Source: Tumebacillus amylolyticus (GTDB lineage Bacteria > Bacillota > Bacilli > Tumebacillales > Tumebacillaceae). Taken from it: a stretch of DNA of 64,000 bases. Positions within the stretch are counted from its first letter, which is position 1; every line of letters begins with the position of its first letter. The DNA lies in assembly GCF_016722965.1 (NCBI RefSeq), contig NZ_JAEQNB010000003.1, positions 124,001 to 188,000 on the forward strand, in the 5' to 3' direction. Shown piece by piece: positions 9,370 to 18,372 of this stretch. The position numbers were made by a program, and so were the translations under genes. The notes under the pieces were generated by a model, which worked only from the letters and a program-made list of their open reading frames with translations, did not search any database and had not been told where the DNA came from.

Positions 9370-9813
9370 CTTTTCCAAGAACGTGATGAAGACGCCCGGA
9401 GCCACTTCGCGCTCCCCTGTCTCTCGAAAACCCTCGCTTCTATAGAGTTGCAACGCCGGTGTGTTGCGCGATCCGGTGGAGACGCGCAAGCCCGTTGTGA
9501 AGTCTGACACCGCTTGCAGGTGCCTAAGCAACTTGCGAGCGATCCCTTGGCGAAGGAAGTCCGGATGAACCATCATCCGCGAGATCACGAGAACGTCCCC
9601 CTCTCGCTCACAGGCGATGCTCCCCGCCAAGCGTCCGTCCCTCTCGTAAACAAAAAACGTCTCGCCACAGGCCATCAGCGTTTCCACCGTGTCATGCAGA
9701 GGAGGAATGCCGTCAAAGTCTATCAATTTTGCTTCTATTAAATAGGAAGGAATTTGTAGCGCAAGAAGCCTTTGGGCGTTCTCATGCAGTTGAATGTCAA
9801 GTTGTTTAATCAT
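9355..9813 (-). CDS. GNAT family N-acetyltransferase
   Basis: 152 aa, the usual size of a single GNAT domain. The acetyl-CoA binding signature is visible as VISRMMVHPDFLRQGIARKLL (Q/R-x-x-G-x-A), followed by GLRVSTGSRNTPALQLYRSEGF, the strand 5-helix 4 region that closes the cofactor site. It transfers an acetyl group from acetyl-CoA to an amine on an unknown acceptor. GAAGGG lies 6 bases before the ATG. It is a single gene with its own terminator; the acceptor cannot be inferred from the neighbours. Confidence 0.85.
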   Translation of the reverse strand: MIKQLDIQLHENAQRLLALQIPSYLIEAKLIDFDGIPPLHDTVETLMACGETFFVYERDGRLAGSIACEREGDVLVISRMMVHPDFLRQGIARKLLRHLQAVSDFTTGLRVSTGSRNTPALQLYRSEGFRETGEREVAPGVFITFLEKGSCT

Positions 9814-9941
9814 CTAGAACCCTTCTTTGAAAAAAATTTTTCTTGTTACTGCTTGTTTCGGCAGGAAAAACCCCTACCCTGTAAGGAATAGTCCTACTAA
9901 CATCGAGTATACATTCCGAGACAGAAAGAGGTAACCCCTGG

Positions 9942-11414
9942 ATGGAACACCTGGAAATCATTCATAAGCGCAACAAACTGCTCGCCAACCTCATGTGGTT
10001 CTCTTTGCTCTTGGGCGTAGGCAGCTCTTTTGCCGCGCACATGCCGCTCAAACCGACGCTGATTTTGCTTGCGGTCGGCGGTTTCAACTCCGTGTTGCTC
10101 ACGATCTTGAACTGGCGCCGTGTGTTGACGACGAAGATCATGTTCCTCGTCGCGCTTATGTGTGCCGATGTCACGTTCACGATGGTGACGATGACCGAAG
10201 GCTTCACGAACTATTTCTTGATTTTTTACAACCTCGCCGCCGTCGCCCTCTACCAAAACTGGCGTCCCTTGGTGCTCTCCGGAGCTTTGGGATTGGGGAT
10301 GACGCAGTACTTCTGGATGAACTACCGCGATACGATGTTCAAAGCGTTTGCGGACACCGATCTCCAGACCTTGCATTCCTTCATCTTGCTCGTGACCGTC
10401 CTCTTGGTGTTCTCCTGCGTGTTTTCGGAGCGACTGCGCAAGCAAATCGACCAGAAACACACCGAAGCGATGGAGGTCAAGACCCGCATCGAAGACCTGT
10501 TCCACCAAATCAAAGATTCGGTCGGGATCGTCACCCAGTTCTCCGAGAACTTGCGCGAGAACATCACCGTCACCCGCAGCATCTCCGATGAAGTCGCCGC
10601 CACCTTCACCGTCATCGCCCGCTCGGTGGAACTGGAAGCCGAGAGCGTCACAGACATCTCCGACTCGATGAAAGCGGTCGGCGAACGCGTAACATCTGCC
10701 AACCAAGCCTCGCTGACGATGCGCGAACTGTCTGCCGAGACCGCCCATGTCACCGAAGCGGGAAGCCGCGAGATGGCCACCCTCTCTCGGGAGATGGCGA
10801 ACGTCGATGAGATCATCGACGTCACCGTTCAGATTACCGGCGATCTCAACAAACAGACCCAGCGCATCTCCGACATCGTCGAATCGATTGACAAGATCGC
10901 CGCGCAAACCAATTTGCTGGCCCTCAACGCCGCCATCGAAGCGGCACGCGCCGGTGAGCAAGGCCGCAGTTTCTCCGTCGTCGCCCATGAAGTCCGCGTC
11001 TTGGCGGAGAACTCGCTGGAATCGACCAAGGAGATCGCCGCCGTCCTGCATGAGATTCAGACCAAGACCGCCGAAGTCGCAAGCCAAGTCCAGAGCGGGC
11101 AAACGGCCGTCTCGACTTCGCAAGTGGCGATGAAGCGCGTGTCGCAGTTCTTCGGTCAGATCCAAGACAACACCACCCGTGTCGTCCAACAAGCAGGACA
11201 CGTCGAGACGATGAACCAACATCTGCAGGAATCCTCCGTGCAGATCGCCGGCGAGATCGGCGCGATTGCCAACATGACGGAGCAGAACGCCGCCTCCGTC
11301 GAAGAAATTCTCGCCAACATCGAAGAACAGAACCGTCACGTTGCAGAAGTCGTGGCGAGCTATACGGAGTTGGAGCAATTGACGCTTCGACTCCGGGAAC
11401 TGACCCAATCCTAA
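9942..11414 (+). CDS. Methyl-accepting chemotaxis-type transducer with six-TM membrane domain, no HAMP
   Basis: 490 aa. Residues 1-165 hold six predicted membrane segments (about 14-32, 38-57, 64-84, 86-105, 109-126, 140-160) with only short loops and no extracellular ligand domain. A short linker with no recognisable HAMP leads into a coiled-coil signalling domain (about 190-490). The hairpin tip is [21 protein letters not shown] then [20 protein letters not shown], close to the canonical CheA/CheW-binding tip but with S, S and H where most receptors have G, A and D. It likely senses membrane state or a membrane-soluble cue. AGAGGT lies 9 bases before the ATG. No other chemotaxis gene is nearby. 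Confidence 0.9.
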   Translation: MEHLEIIHKRNKLLANLMWFSLLLGVGSSFAAHMPLKPTLILLAVGGFNSVLLTILNWRRVLTTKIMFLVALMCADVTFTMVTMTEGFTNYFLIFYNLAAVALYQNWRPLVLSGALGLGMTQYFWMNYRDTMFKAFADTDLQTLHSFILLVTVLLVFSCVFSERLRKQIDQKHTEAMEVKTRIEDLFHQIKDSVGIVTQFSENLRENITVTRSISDEVAATFTVIARSVELEAESVTDISDSMKAVGERVTSANQASLTMRELSAETAHVTEAGSREMATLSREMANVDEIIDVTVQITGDLNKQTQRISDIVESIDKIAAQTNLLALNAAIEAARAGEQGRSFSVVAHEVRVLAENSLESTKEIAAVLHEIQTKTAEVASQVQSGQTAVSTSQVAMKRVSQFFGQIQDNTTRVVQQAGHVETMNQHLQESSVQIAGEIGAIANMTEQNAASVEEILANIEEQNRHVAEVVASYTELEQLTLRLRELTQS

Positions 11415-11431
11415 ACTTACACCAGACGCAG

Positions 11432-11473
11432 AAAAGCCCCCGCCCAAAACGTATTTTTGAGCAGGGGCTTTTT
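11432..11473. terminator. Terminator after the chemoreceptor gene
   Basis: Stem AAAAGCCCC(C)GC / GC(A)GGGGCTTTTT with T-runs on both strands; it ends the plus-strand transducer transcript. Confidence 0.8.
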
Positions 11474-11505
11474 GACTATACTGGAACAAAAGGGGGTGAC
11501 GTGCG

Positions 11506-12087
11506 ATGAGTATCTATTATTACTCGTTTCGACTCGGGGAGTTATATGAAGCGATCGGGTCCAACGACAAGGGCCTGTTGCACAAGATACAACCTGCCTT
11601 GGAGCACGACCCGGAACTCTTGACGATCTGCCGCGCCGTCATCCAAGACGGCTTGCTCTACCATGAATTGTTCGCTGAAGACCTCTACAACGAAGCTTTG
11701 AACCAGATCGTGCAGGTGCTTCCGAGCTGCCGAAACTTTTTTGACGACAAAGACTATCAGATCGACTACCACGATGCGCTGTGCCGACTGCCCAAGAAGA
11801 GCTTGCTCAAACGCTATTGGGGTTATCTCACACACGGTCGCTACCTGTTCGACCATGGGATTTCCCCCATGACGATGATCCGCTACGGGTATTTGACCCA
11901 AGAGGAGTTGCCGCAGTTCTTGTCTCTCGTCGAGCAGGAGGGCGAGCGGTTGCCGTGGTACTTTTTCCAACATACGATTGACGCGATCCGCATGTCGCAG
12001 AGCGCTGGCGATGATCTCTATGTCGCGATCCATATCAAGGGACGGCGGTACCGTGTGATCCGACCGGGGGACTTGCAGAATCGCTAG
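11506..12087 (+). CDS. Protein of unknown function (193 aa)
   Basis: I do not recognise this family. The protein is soluble-looking, starts MSIYYYSFRLGELYEAIGSND, and has a helical acidic middle, a short basic stretch (KKSLLKRYWGYLTHGRYLFDHG) and a C-terminal beta-type segment (DLYVAIHIKGRRYRVIRPGD). There is no signal peptide or membrane segment. AAAGGGGGTGA 6 bases before the ATG supports translation. It converges with the DCC-family gene, and the two stop codons share the same CTAG tetranucleotide. The architecture (N-terminal helical part with a small C-terminal strand domain) resembles some uncharacterised DUF proteins of spore formers and actinobacteria, but I cannot name one safely. 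Confidence 0.8.
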   Translation: MSIYYYSFRLGELYEAIGSNDKGLLHKIQPALEHDPELLTICRAVIQDGLLYHELFAEDLYNEALNQIVQVLPSCRNFFDDKDYQIDYHDALCRLPKKSLLKRYWGYLTHGRYLFDHGISPMTMIRYGYLTQEELPQFLSLVEQEGERLPWYFFQHTIDAIRMSQSAGDDLYVAIHIKGRRYRVIRPGDLQNR

Positions 12088-12497
12088 TCCCTTTTTTTGT
12101 TGGATTTGGGCGCGTGGTGAATGGAGCAGGCGTCGGTGCATTCCGGAACTTTCAATCCCAGCCATTTGGAGAGCTTGAAGCGGTTGCGCGAGACCCAGTT
12201 ATAGATGCGTTCGGACAGCCAGCCGATCGGCGGTATGTAGTAGAGTTTGGTCGGCCAGCGGTAGAGTTTGTGCAGTTGCATCACTTGCACGGCCGCTTCG
12301 GCCCCGCCGAAGACACGGCCGTTTTTGATGACGTGCATGCGGGCTTTGCATGCGTCCTCACGCAAGTCGGGATGGATTTCTGCGACATCGTTGTACGTGC
12401 GGAAGTCCACCGGCTCAATTTGCGTGCCGAACATCTCGAACAGTCGGAGCATCGTCGCTTGGCAGATGCCGCAGTGTCCGTCGAATACCACTTTCAT
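12084..12497 (-). CDS. DCC-family (DUF393) thiol-disulfide oxidoreductase-like protein
   Basis: 137 aa. MKVVFDGHCGICQATMLRL is the DGxCxxC signature of the DCC (DUF393/COG3011) family, a thioredoxin-like group with a putative redox-active CGIC pair. Substrates are unknown. A second Cys/His-containing tail (VPECTDACSIHH) near the C-terminus could bind metal or form another disulfide; that is inference. I start at the ATG with AGGAG 9 bases upstream instead of the TTG abutting that site. It is divergent from the pseudouridine synthase gene and convergent with the unknown 193-aa gene. Confidence 0.82.
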   Translation of the reverse strand: MKVVFDGHCGICQATMLRLFEMFGTQIEPVDFRTYNDVAEIHPDLREDACKARMHVIKNGRVFGGAEAAVQVMQLHKLYRWPTKLYYIPPIGWLSERIYNWVSRNRFKLSKWLGLKVPECTDACSIHHAPKSNKKRD

Positions 12498-12548
12498 AGG
12501 GATCAACTCCTAGGTAGGGCTTACTCCTAGCATAGCATAAAGGTTTTT

Positions 12549-12577
12549 TTGTGTTCGAAAAAAGATTGGAGTACAAT
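12549..12577 (+). promoter_or_regulatory. Probable sigma-A promoter for the RluA-type gene
   Basis: TTGTGT and TACAAT separated by 17 bases, about 40 bases upstream of the start codon of the pseudouridine synthase. Confidence 0.5.
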
Positions 12578-12619
12578 AGAATTTGTGCCAAACCACTTGG
12601 AAAGACGGGGTAAAACACC

Positions 12620-13540
12620 ATGCATGCAGAAAAAATCGGCCCATGGCTGGAGATTCGCGCCAAGGGTACACGTGTTGAGACCGAGCGGACGATGCTCTCG
12701 TTTTTGGAGGGTGAAGTCGGTTTGCCCCGCACGGTGATTGAACAACTCGCGCAGGACGAACGCCTCGCGCTGAATAAAGACCTTGCCTCACTCCACGATC
12801 CTGTTAAAACCGGCGACCGCGTGCGCTGTCTGCTGTTCCCGGACGAGCCGTATGGCATCGAACCGGAGATGCTGGATCTTGAGGTGCTTTACGAAGACGA
12901 CCACTTGATTGTCGTGAACAAGCCCGTTGGGATGAAAGTCCATGCCAACGACGAAGGCGAGACAGGCTCGCTTTTGAATGCGCTGGCGTGGCATTTCCAG
13001 ATGCAGGGCTTGGAGACGCGGGTCCGTCTGTTGCATCGTCTGGATCAAGAAACGTCGGGCGCGATCCTGTTTCCCAAACATGCGGTTGCGCAACGATTGC
13101 TCGACTCCATGCTCCAAGAGCGCGCGATCAAGCGCGAGTATTGGGCAGTGGTGCAAGGATACATACGGGTCAACCACGGCACCGTCGACGCCCCGATCGG
13201 CCGCGACCGCAACCATGCGACCCGCCGTCGCGTTTCGGCGACAGGGAAGCCCGCGCAGACCGATTTCCGCGTGGTGGAGCGCTTCGGCGCACAAGCGACG
13301 CTGGTGCAAGCCTCCTTGCGCACGGGGCGTACCCACCAGATTCGCGTGCATTTTGCCCATCTCGGACACCCGATTCTCGGCGACGAGCTGTATGGCGGGC
13401 GGACCGATTTGATTCAAAGACAAGCTCTGCACGCCAAGTTCCTCCGCTTCCCGCATCCGATTACGGGCGAAACGTTGGAAATTCAAGCGCCGGAGCCGGA
13501 AGACTTCGCTGACTTGCTACGGAAGGTGAAAGACCAATGA
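12620..13540 (+). CDS. RluA-family pseudouridine synthase
   Basis: 306 aa. It isomerises uridine to pseudouridine in rRNA or tRNA. The catalytic motif HRLDQETSG (Asp) is at residues 137-145, preceded by LIVVNKPVGMKVHA and followed by ALLKREYWAVV-like (AIKREYWAVVQG) and the RTGRTHQIRVHFAHLGHPILGDELYGG block typical of RluA/RluD. An S4-like N-terminal region (ERTMLSFLEGEVGLPRTVIEQL) comes first, as in Bacillus YjbO/YhcT/YlyB. The RNA target cannot be told from sequence. The ribosome binding site is weak (GGGG). It overlaps the next gene by 4 bases (ATGA), so the two are co-translated. Confidence 0.9.
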   Translation: MHAEKIGPWLEIRAKGTRVETERTMLSFLEGEVGLPRTVIEQLAQDERLALNKDLASLHDPVKTGDRVRCLLFPDEPYGIEPEMLDLEVLYEDDHLIVVNKPVGMKVHANDEGETGSLLNALAWHFQMQGLETRVRLLHRLDQETSGAILFPKHAVAQRLLDSMLQERAIKREYWAVVQGYIRVNHGTVDAPIGRDRNHATRRRVSATGKPAQTDFRVVERFGAQATLVQASLRTGRTHQIRVHFAHLGHPILGDELYGGRTDLIQRQALHAKFLRFPHPITGETLEIQAPEPEDFADLLRKVKDQ

Positions 13541-13986
13541 AAAAACGCTATCTCATCGTCTTGCTGATCGTCCTCCTCCCCATTCTGTTCGCTCTCATCG
13601 GCTACAACCATTTCACAGACTCCCCGCCGCGCAATCTCCCCTTGATTTCCGCTCTGCTCGTCAACCCGGCGACCATCGCGGTACTTGGCGGGATCATCGG
13701 CATTCTGCTGTACCAACAACGGGCGATGTATTGGGGAATGGTCACGATGTTCCTGTATTCGTACTTGGCGCTCGGCTTGGTATGGGGAGCGTTCAAGACC
13801 CAGGGAATTTTCAACAACGAAACCCTGACGACCGCCACGCTGTTGTCGGTCGTCGGGTTTGTCGCTTCGCTGTTCACGCTGTTGATCATGCGAGTCGTGC
13901 GCAAGACGCTCGACGCCGTGAACAACCCGCAACCGCTCCCGCCCATGCCCCCGTCGAAAAAAAGCAAGAAAAAGCCCCGGTCATAG
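13537..13986 (+). CDS. Small membrane protein of unknown function
   Basis: 149 aa with four hydrophobic segments (about residues 4-23, 41-58, 65-85, 101-120) and a positively charged, proline-rich cytoplasmic tail (PPMPPSKKSKKKPRS). I do not recognise a family. It starts on the ATGA overlap with the pseudouridine synthase gene, so it is translationally coupled to it. A terminator follows at once; its stop codon is inside the hairpin loop. Confidence 0.75.
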   Translation: MKKRYLIVLLIVLLPILFALIGYNHFTDSPPRNLPLISALLVNPATIAVLGGIIGILLYQQRAMYWGMVTMFLYSYLALGLVWGAFKTQGIFNNETLTTATLLSVVGFVASLFTLLIMRVVRKTLDAVNNPQPLPPMPPSKKSKKKPRS

Positions 13987-14002
13987 ACTGTGGGCTTTTT
14001 TT
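13969..14002 (+). terminator. Terminator after the membrane-protein gene
   Basis: AAAAGCCC/GGGCTTTTTTT hairpin whose loop contains the stop codon of the upstream gene. Confidence 0.75.
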
Positions 14003-14078
14003 GTACCCCTGTGAAATTCCTGATAAAGACGCCCGCTCGTTTTTTTGCTATGCTAAACTTATAAGGAGGTGGACGGAT

Positions 14079-14765
14079 TTGGTAAACTTCGAGCCCTTGG
14101 GTGAGCAGGCGGTGTTGGTTCGCTTGGGGATGGAGATTCGGGAAGAGACGTTCTATGAGGTGACGGCGCTGGCGGCGGAGCTGGAGGCGCGGCCGTTCCC
14201 GGGGATGTGGGAGATGATTCCGGCGTTCACGACGCTTACGGTGTTCTATCACCCGCACGTTTCGTCCTACGAGCAAGTTTGTTCCTATGTAGAAAAAGCG
14301 CTCCATTCCCGTCCCGCGAATTCTGCGCCGACTTCGCGTGTGGTCGAGATTCCCGTCTGCTATGGCGGGGAATTCGGGCCGGACTTGGAGTTTGTGGCGG
14401 AGCAAAACGGGCTGGATGTGCAAGAAGTCGTCAAGTTCCATACCAATGCGGAGTACCTTGTCTATATGATCGGTTTCGCACCCGGCTTCCCCTATCTGGG
14501 CGGGATGCCGGAAGAGATCGCGGCGCCGAGAAAATCGACCCCGCGCATCAAAATTCCGGCCGGATCGGTCGGCATAGCGGGCAAACAGACGGGCGTGTAT
14601 CCATTGGAAACACCCGGCGGCTGGCAGATTATCGGGCAAACTCCCGTGCGATTGTTCCGTCCCGAGTCTGAGCGTCCGAGTTTGTTGCAAGGAGGCGACC
14701 GCGTGAAGTTTCGAGCGGTGACCGTGGACGAGTTTCAAGCTTGGCAAGAGGGCGAGACTCCATGA
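14079..14765 (+). CDS. pxpB: 5-oxoprolinase subunit B
   Basis: 228 aa, KipI/PxpB family. With PxpC and PxpA it forms the ATP-dependent 5-oxoprolinase that opens pyroglutamate to glutamate. Typical PxpB blocks: YGGEFGPDLEFVAEQNGL, YMIGFAPGFPYLGGMPEEIAAPRKSTPR and IPAGSVGIAGKQTGVYPLETPGGWQIIG. I place the start at a TTG preceded by AAGGAGG at 9 bases; a longer in-frame reading runs back through the preceding gene and terminator and is not credible. The B. subtilis homologue (KipI) also inhibits kinase KinA, so a regulatory role is conceivable, but the intact pxpBCA order argues for the enzyme. Confidence 0.92.
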   Translation: MVNFEPLGEQAVLVRLGMEIREETFYEVTALAAELEARPFPGMWEMIPAFTTLTVFYHPHVSSYEQVCSYVEKALHSRPANSAPTSRVVEIPVCYGGEFGPDLEFVAEQNGLDVQEVVKFHTNAEYLVYMIGFAPGFPYLGGMPEEIAAPRKSTPRIKIPAGSVGIAGKQTGVYPLETPGGWQIIGQTPVRLFRPESERPSLLQGGDRVKFRAVTVDEFQAWQEGETP

Positions 14766-15739
14766 GCCTGCGCGTGCTGCGTGCGGGCCTGCTCACGACG
14801 GTGCAAGACTTAGGACGAACCGGGTTCCAGAACCAAGGTGTCGTGGTCAGCGGAGCCGTCGATGCGTTTGCCTTGCGAGTCGCCAACTTGCTCGTCGGCA
14901 ATTCGGAGGGCGCGGCAGGGGTTGAAATCACAGTGCGCGGGCCACGGTTGGAATTTCTGAAGGATAGGCTCATCGCAGTATGTGGCGCTGATTTATCGCC
15001 CACGCTGAATGGTACTGCTGTGAAACTTTGGCGTCCCGTATCGGTTTCACGAGGCAGTATACTTGAATTCGGAGCGCCGCGTCTCGGATGCCGTGCCTAT
15101 CTGGCGTTGGCCGGCGGGTTGGATGTGCCTGTAATTCTGGGGAGCAGAAGCACCTATCTGCGCGGCGGGCTAGGACGGGCAATGAAGGATGGCGATGTTG
15201 TCGGGACGGGTAGAGCGTCTGCGTGGGCATCACGAATGTTGCAAAAGCTCTCATCAAGTGATGCGAAGACGGCCTCTTGGTACCTCTCGCCCGCTCTCTT
15301 ACCCCCTTATTCGCCGAGTCCCGTGCTGCGCGTGATCCCCGGCAACCAGTTTGAGACGTTCTCGCAGGCGTGCCGGGAACGTTTTTTTCAAAGCGCGTAT
15401 TCCGTGACACCGCAATCGGATCGCATGGGCTGTCGGTTGGCAGGGACCCCGCTTGAGGTCGAGACAACTCAGGAGATGATCTCCGAAGCGGTGACGTTCG
15501 GCACCGTGCAAGTGCCTCCGCAGGGCCAGCCGATCCTCTTGCTTGCCGACCGCCAGACGACGGGGGGCTATCCCAAGATCGCACAGGTCGCGGCGGTAGA
15601 CCTCCCGCTGGCTGCACAATTGAAGCCGGGAGACTCTGTGCGGTTTCAAGAAATCACCTTATCGGAAGCTCATGCCTTATTTCTCGCGAGGGAGGCCGCC
15701 CTGACTTCCTTGCGGTTTGCCTTGGCTCATTTCCATTAA
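14762..15739 (+). CDS. pxpC: 5-oxoprolinase subunit C
   Basis: 325 aa, KipA/PxpC (biotin-dependent carboxylase-like) family. Signature regions: [25 protein letters not shown] at the N-terminus, [31 protein letters not shown], and [24 protein letters not shown] near the C-terminus. It starts at the ATG overlapping the pxpB stop codon (ATGA), so B and C are coupled and probably made in equal amounts. A longer in-frame start lies inside pxpB and lacks a ribosome binding site. Confidence 0.92.
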   Translation: MSLRVLRAGLLTTVQDLGRTGFQNQGVVVSGAVDAFALRVANLLVGNSEGAAGVEITVRGPRLEFLKDRLIAVCGADLSPTLNGTAVKLWRPVSVSRGSILEFGAPRLGCRAYLALAGGLDVPVILGSRSTYLRGGLGRAMKDGDVVGTGRASAWASRMLQKLSSSDAKTASWYLSPALLPPYSPSPVLRVIPGNQFETFSQACRERFFQSAYSVTPQSDRMGCRLAGTPLEVETTQEMISEAVTFGTVQVPPQGQPILLLADRQTTGGYPKIAQVAAVDLPLAAQLKPGDSVRFQEITLSEAHALFLAREAALTSLRFALAHFH

Positions 15740-15770
15740 AACATTGCCAACCGGAGGAGGACCACAAGCT

Positions 15771-16541
15771 ATGTATCGTGTCGATTTGAATTGTGACTTG
15801 GGAGAAAGTTTCGGCGTGTATCCCTTGGGAAATGACGAAGAAATTCTGTCTGTCGTAACTTCGGCAAACATCGCCTGTGGCTACCACGCGGGCGACCCCG
15901 CCACGATGCGCCGCACCGTTCATATGGCCCTGCAACGAGGCGTCGGGATCGGTGCCCATCCCGGATTGCCTGACCTGGCAGGGTTTGGACGACGAAAGAT
16001 GGACATCACGCCGCGTGAAGCGTATGACATGACCGTCTACCAAATCGGAGCACTCGGCGGTTTCGTTCGCGCCTGCGGGGCGAGCCTTCAACATGTCAAG
16101 CCGCACGGGGCGCTCTACAACATGGCTGCCGTCAACCGCAAACTTGCCGAAGCCATCGCCGAAGCGGTGTACGACCTCGACGGCAGCATGATGTTGTTCG
16201 GATTGGCGGGGAGCGAACTGGTCAAGGCGGCTGAACGCATCGGCTTGCAAACGGCGCATGAAGTGTTTGCCGACCGTACATACCAAGCGAACGGCACTCT
16301 CACGCCGCGCAGTCACCCCCATGCCTTGCTGACAGACCCCGAGCAATCGGTGGAGCAGGTCTTGCGCATGGTGATGGAAAGCAAAGTCCGCGCTCTCTCC
16401 GGCGAGGACGTCACCATCCAAGCCGACACGATCTGCCTCCACGGAGACGGCCCGCATGCGCTGGACTTCGCACGCCGAATTCGTGACCGGCTGGAAGCGG
16501 CAGACATTTTGGTGGAAGGATTTCGTATGCAAGAGATGTAA
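15771..16541 (+). CDS. pxpA: 5-oxoprolinase subunit A
   Basis: 256 aa, LamB/YcsF family. [36 protein letters not shown] and [16 protein letters not shown] are the family's opening blocks; [10 protein letters not shown] and [24 protein letters not shown] follow. It starts at the ATG 8 bases after GGAGGAGG and ends just before a strong bidirectional terminator. As third gene of pxpBCA it supplies the subunit carrying out pyroglutamate ring opening with the ATP-using BC partner. Confidence 0.93.
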   Translation: MYRVDLNCDLGESFGVYPLGNDEEILSVVTSANIACGYHAGDPATMRRTVHMALQRGVGIGAHPGLPDLAGFGRRKMDITPREAYDMTVYQIGALGGFVRACGASLQHVKPHGALYNMAAVNRKLAEAIAEAVYDLDGSMMLFGLAGSELVKAAERIGLQTAHEVFADRTYQANGTLTPRSHPHALLTDPEQSVEQVLRMVMESKVRALSGEDVTIQADTICLHGDGPHALDFARRIRDRLEAADILVEGFRMQEM

Positions 16542-16544
16542 GCT

Positions 16545-16587
16545 GAAAAAAAGCATTCGCCCTCACGAGAGGGTGAATGCTTTTTTT
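16545..16587. terminator. Bidirectional terminator between pxpA and the UDG-like gene
   Basis: 14-bp near-perfect stem AAGCATTCGCCCTC / GAGGGTGAATGCTT around ACGA, with A- and T-runs on the two sides. It contains the last codons of the minus-strand UDG-like gene. Confidence 0.9.
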
Positions 16588-17180
16588 ACTTCCTCGATTT
16601 TGGCTCGGTACCGTTCCTTGTCCCAATTGTTGAAGGACGGGTGCGGAACGTCTGCGAGGAGTCGCCAGTTTGGAGAAGTGACCCCTGCGAGTTTGAAGTA
16701 TTTCTGGGCGAAGGCTCCGCAGGGAACGAGGGTGAGGCGTCGATTCGTGAGAGCTTGCAGGCGGCTTCGAAGATTGTCCAAGATCAAGGTTTGGAGTTCG
16801 TCCCAGTCGGAGAGCTCTACGCCTTTTTTCCGACCGGCTCGCAAGCCTTCCAACGTCGGGAAAAAACCTCCGTACGCCTCGGGGCGCAACTGCGGGTATT
16901 TTTCATAAGCGGCTGTCTGCATGGGAATCGAGCAGACGTTCATCAATCCGATGCCATAGCGTTCAGGGTCCGACTTGACCACAGGGCCGAGTTTGTCGCT
17001 GACGCCGAGCAAGTGCTTCGCCATCGAACCGCCCGAGAGACCCGCGACAGGAACGCCGTGCAGAAGCTCTTGTGTGTGCGGGCTCTCCAAGAGGAACACC
17101 ATGCGGGCGTTCTGTGGAATCAGGTCCGGCACGCGAAAGTCTCTCGCGACTTTCTCAAACATTTCAGTGAGCGTTATCAT
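16563..17180 (-). CDS. Uracil-DNA glycosylase-superfamily protein (divergent)
   Basis: 205 aa. The layout looks like a UDG-fold protein: an early MVFLLESPHTQELLHGVPVAG block where UDGs carry motif A, GIGLMNVCSIPMQ, a central strand LTLVPCGAFAQKYF (compare the GxxA strand) and DVPHPSFNNW, which matches the UDG motif B (HPS). The substrate may not be uracil; the motif A residues differ from classical UNG. The start is the ATG 4 bases after the stop of the upstream methyltransferase gene, with GGGGAAG as ribosome binding site. A longer reading overlaps that gene. The tight spacing makes a two-gene operon likely. Confidence 0.68.
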   Translation of the reverse strand: MITLTEMFEKVARDFRVPDLIPQNARMVFLLESPHTQELLHGVPVAGLSGGSMAKHLLGVSDKLGPVVKSDPERYGIGLMNVCSIPMQTAAYEKYPQLRPEAYGGFFPTLEGLRAGRKKGVELSDWDELQTLILDNLRSRLQALTNRRLTLVPCGAFAQKYFKLAGVTSPNWRLLADVPHPSFNNWDKERYRAKIEEVKKAFTLS

Positions 17181-17184
17181 GCAG

Positions 17185-18372
17185 TCACTTCCCCGCTTTT
17201 TCCGCAACCATCGTGAACGTCTTGGGCAGTCCGATGTCGTCCACTTTTGTATTCGGCTCCTCACTGAGCACGCGAATCACCAGCCCCGCCTGAGCAAAAG
17301 CGGTGACGATTTCGCCGAGCGTCCATTTGCGATGGCGAACTTTCTTCAACTCACGGTTGTCGGGGAAGTGTTTGCTGTAGGCTACGTCCGCTTCTTCAAA
17401 GCCGCTTTCGAAGTAGTTGCCCGTGACTTTGTGCTTCTTGCCCTTCGACGTGATCAGCTTCGTGGAAATCGGGTGGAAATCGTGCAAGACAAATCTCCCG
17501 CCCGGCTTCAACAGTTCACGAACCACAACCCCCAGCGGCAACAGGTCAATGAAGTAATGCAGGATGCCCAACTCCATCAACACCACGTCATACTCCCCGC
17601 TCAATTCCTCAGCAGGCAAATCCAGCACGTCGGACACGACGTACTTCAGCTCCACGCCCGCTTCACGCGCAACATCGAGCGCGTAGGCGGCGTTTTCACG
17701 GGAGATGTCCATCACGGCGGCATCGGCTCCGAGCAATGCCATCGCGACTCCTTTTGCACCGTGGGAGCCGAGCAGGTTGACCGCTTTTTTCCCCTTGAGA
17801 TCGCCGAGATACTCGTTCAGCGGTGAGAGGCGGGCTTCCGGGTCTTTTTTGATCCAAGCGGCGGCTGTTGCCGGCGTTCCGTAGCGGTGAACCCAAGCGT
17901 CGTACGTGCTTTGGTTCCACGCTTCTTCATTGATCCGGCTGTGCTCTCTCTGCAAGTTGCGCAGGAACGTCGTGATCTTCGCCGTGCGCGGGTCATCCGG
18001 CCCCCACTCGCGACGGTAGAAGTCGAACGACTTGGCGTACAGTTTGCGCCCGTCGTGGACGACGCTCCAGCGGTCAATGTTGGTGACAATCACCGTGTTG
18101 TAGCGGCAGAGTATCTCAACCGATACGCCGTCGAGTGTGAAGGACAGGCTTGACCAGCCCTTGCCTTCGTCCTCCCGCGGGTCGTACTTCGTAAACAGGT
18201 CTCGTGCGTCCGGAAACTGATCCCATTGAATCTCAATGGTGAGTTTCGCGGGCAGAATCCCCTCCACACCTTGCGCCCACAGTGCGGACTCTTCTACCAA
18301 CATATACGAAATGCTCGCGGCTTCCAGTTCGGAGACGAGCGTATGTACCAACGGCCATTGTATTTCTGCCAT
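17185..18372 (-). CDS. Fusion: nucleotidyltransferase-like domain + class I SAM methyltransferase
   Basis: 395 aa. Residues 1-130 resemble a nucleotidyltransferase-fold domain (ELEAASISYMLVEESALWAQGV, then FTLDGVSVEILCRYN), but the acidic dyad expected after the first helix is replaced by AKLTIEIQWD, so catalysis is doubtful. A linker with RTAKITTFLRNLQREHSRINEEAW follows. From about residue 190 comes a Rossmann methyltransferase: AVNLLGSHGAKGVAMALLGA (glycine-rich SAM loop), AVMDISRENAAYA (acidic ribose contact), YVVSDVLDLP, YDVVLMELGILHY, LKPGGRFVLHDFHP. It starts at the ATG with GAGGTGA 8 bases upstream; a GTG four codons earlier overlaps that site. The substrate is unknown. Confidence 0.78.
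   Translation of the reverse strand: MAEIQWPLVHTLVSELEAASISYMLVEESALWAQGVEGILPAKLTIEIQWDQFPDARDLFTKYDPREDEGKGWSSLSFTLDGVSVEILCRYNTVIVTNIDRWSVVHDGRKLYAKSFDFYRREWGPDDPRTAKITTFLRNLQREHSRINEEAWNQSTYDAWVHRYGTPATAAAWIKKDPEARLSPLNEYLGDLKGKKAVNLLGSHGAKGVAMALLGADAAVMDISRENAAYALDVAREAGVELKYVVSDVLDLPAEELSGEYDVVLMELGILHYFIDLLPLGVVVRELLKPGGRFVLHDFHPISTKLITSKGKKHKVTGNYFESGFEEADVAYSKHFPDNRELKKVRHRKWTLGEIVTAFAQAGLVIRVLSEEPNTKVDDIGLPKTFTMVAEKAGK

Noticed and set aside
9897-11489. 530-codon minus-strand frame opposite the chemoreceptor
   Set aside because: Composition typical of a shadow frame (Gly/Asp/His-rich); the plus strand has the canonical receptor tip and a good ribosome binding site.
13731-14079. Upstream extension of pxpB back to 13731
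   Set aside because: It would cross the membrane-protein gene in another frame and a transcription terminator; the TTG at 14079 has AAGGAGG at correct spacing.
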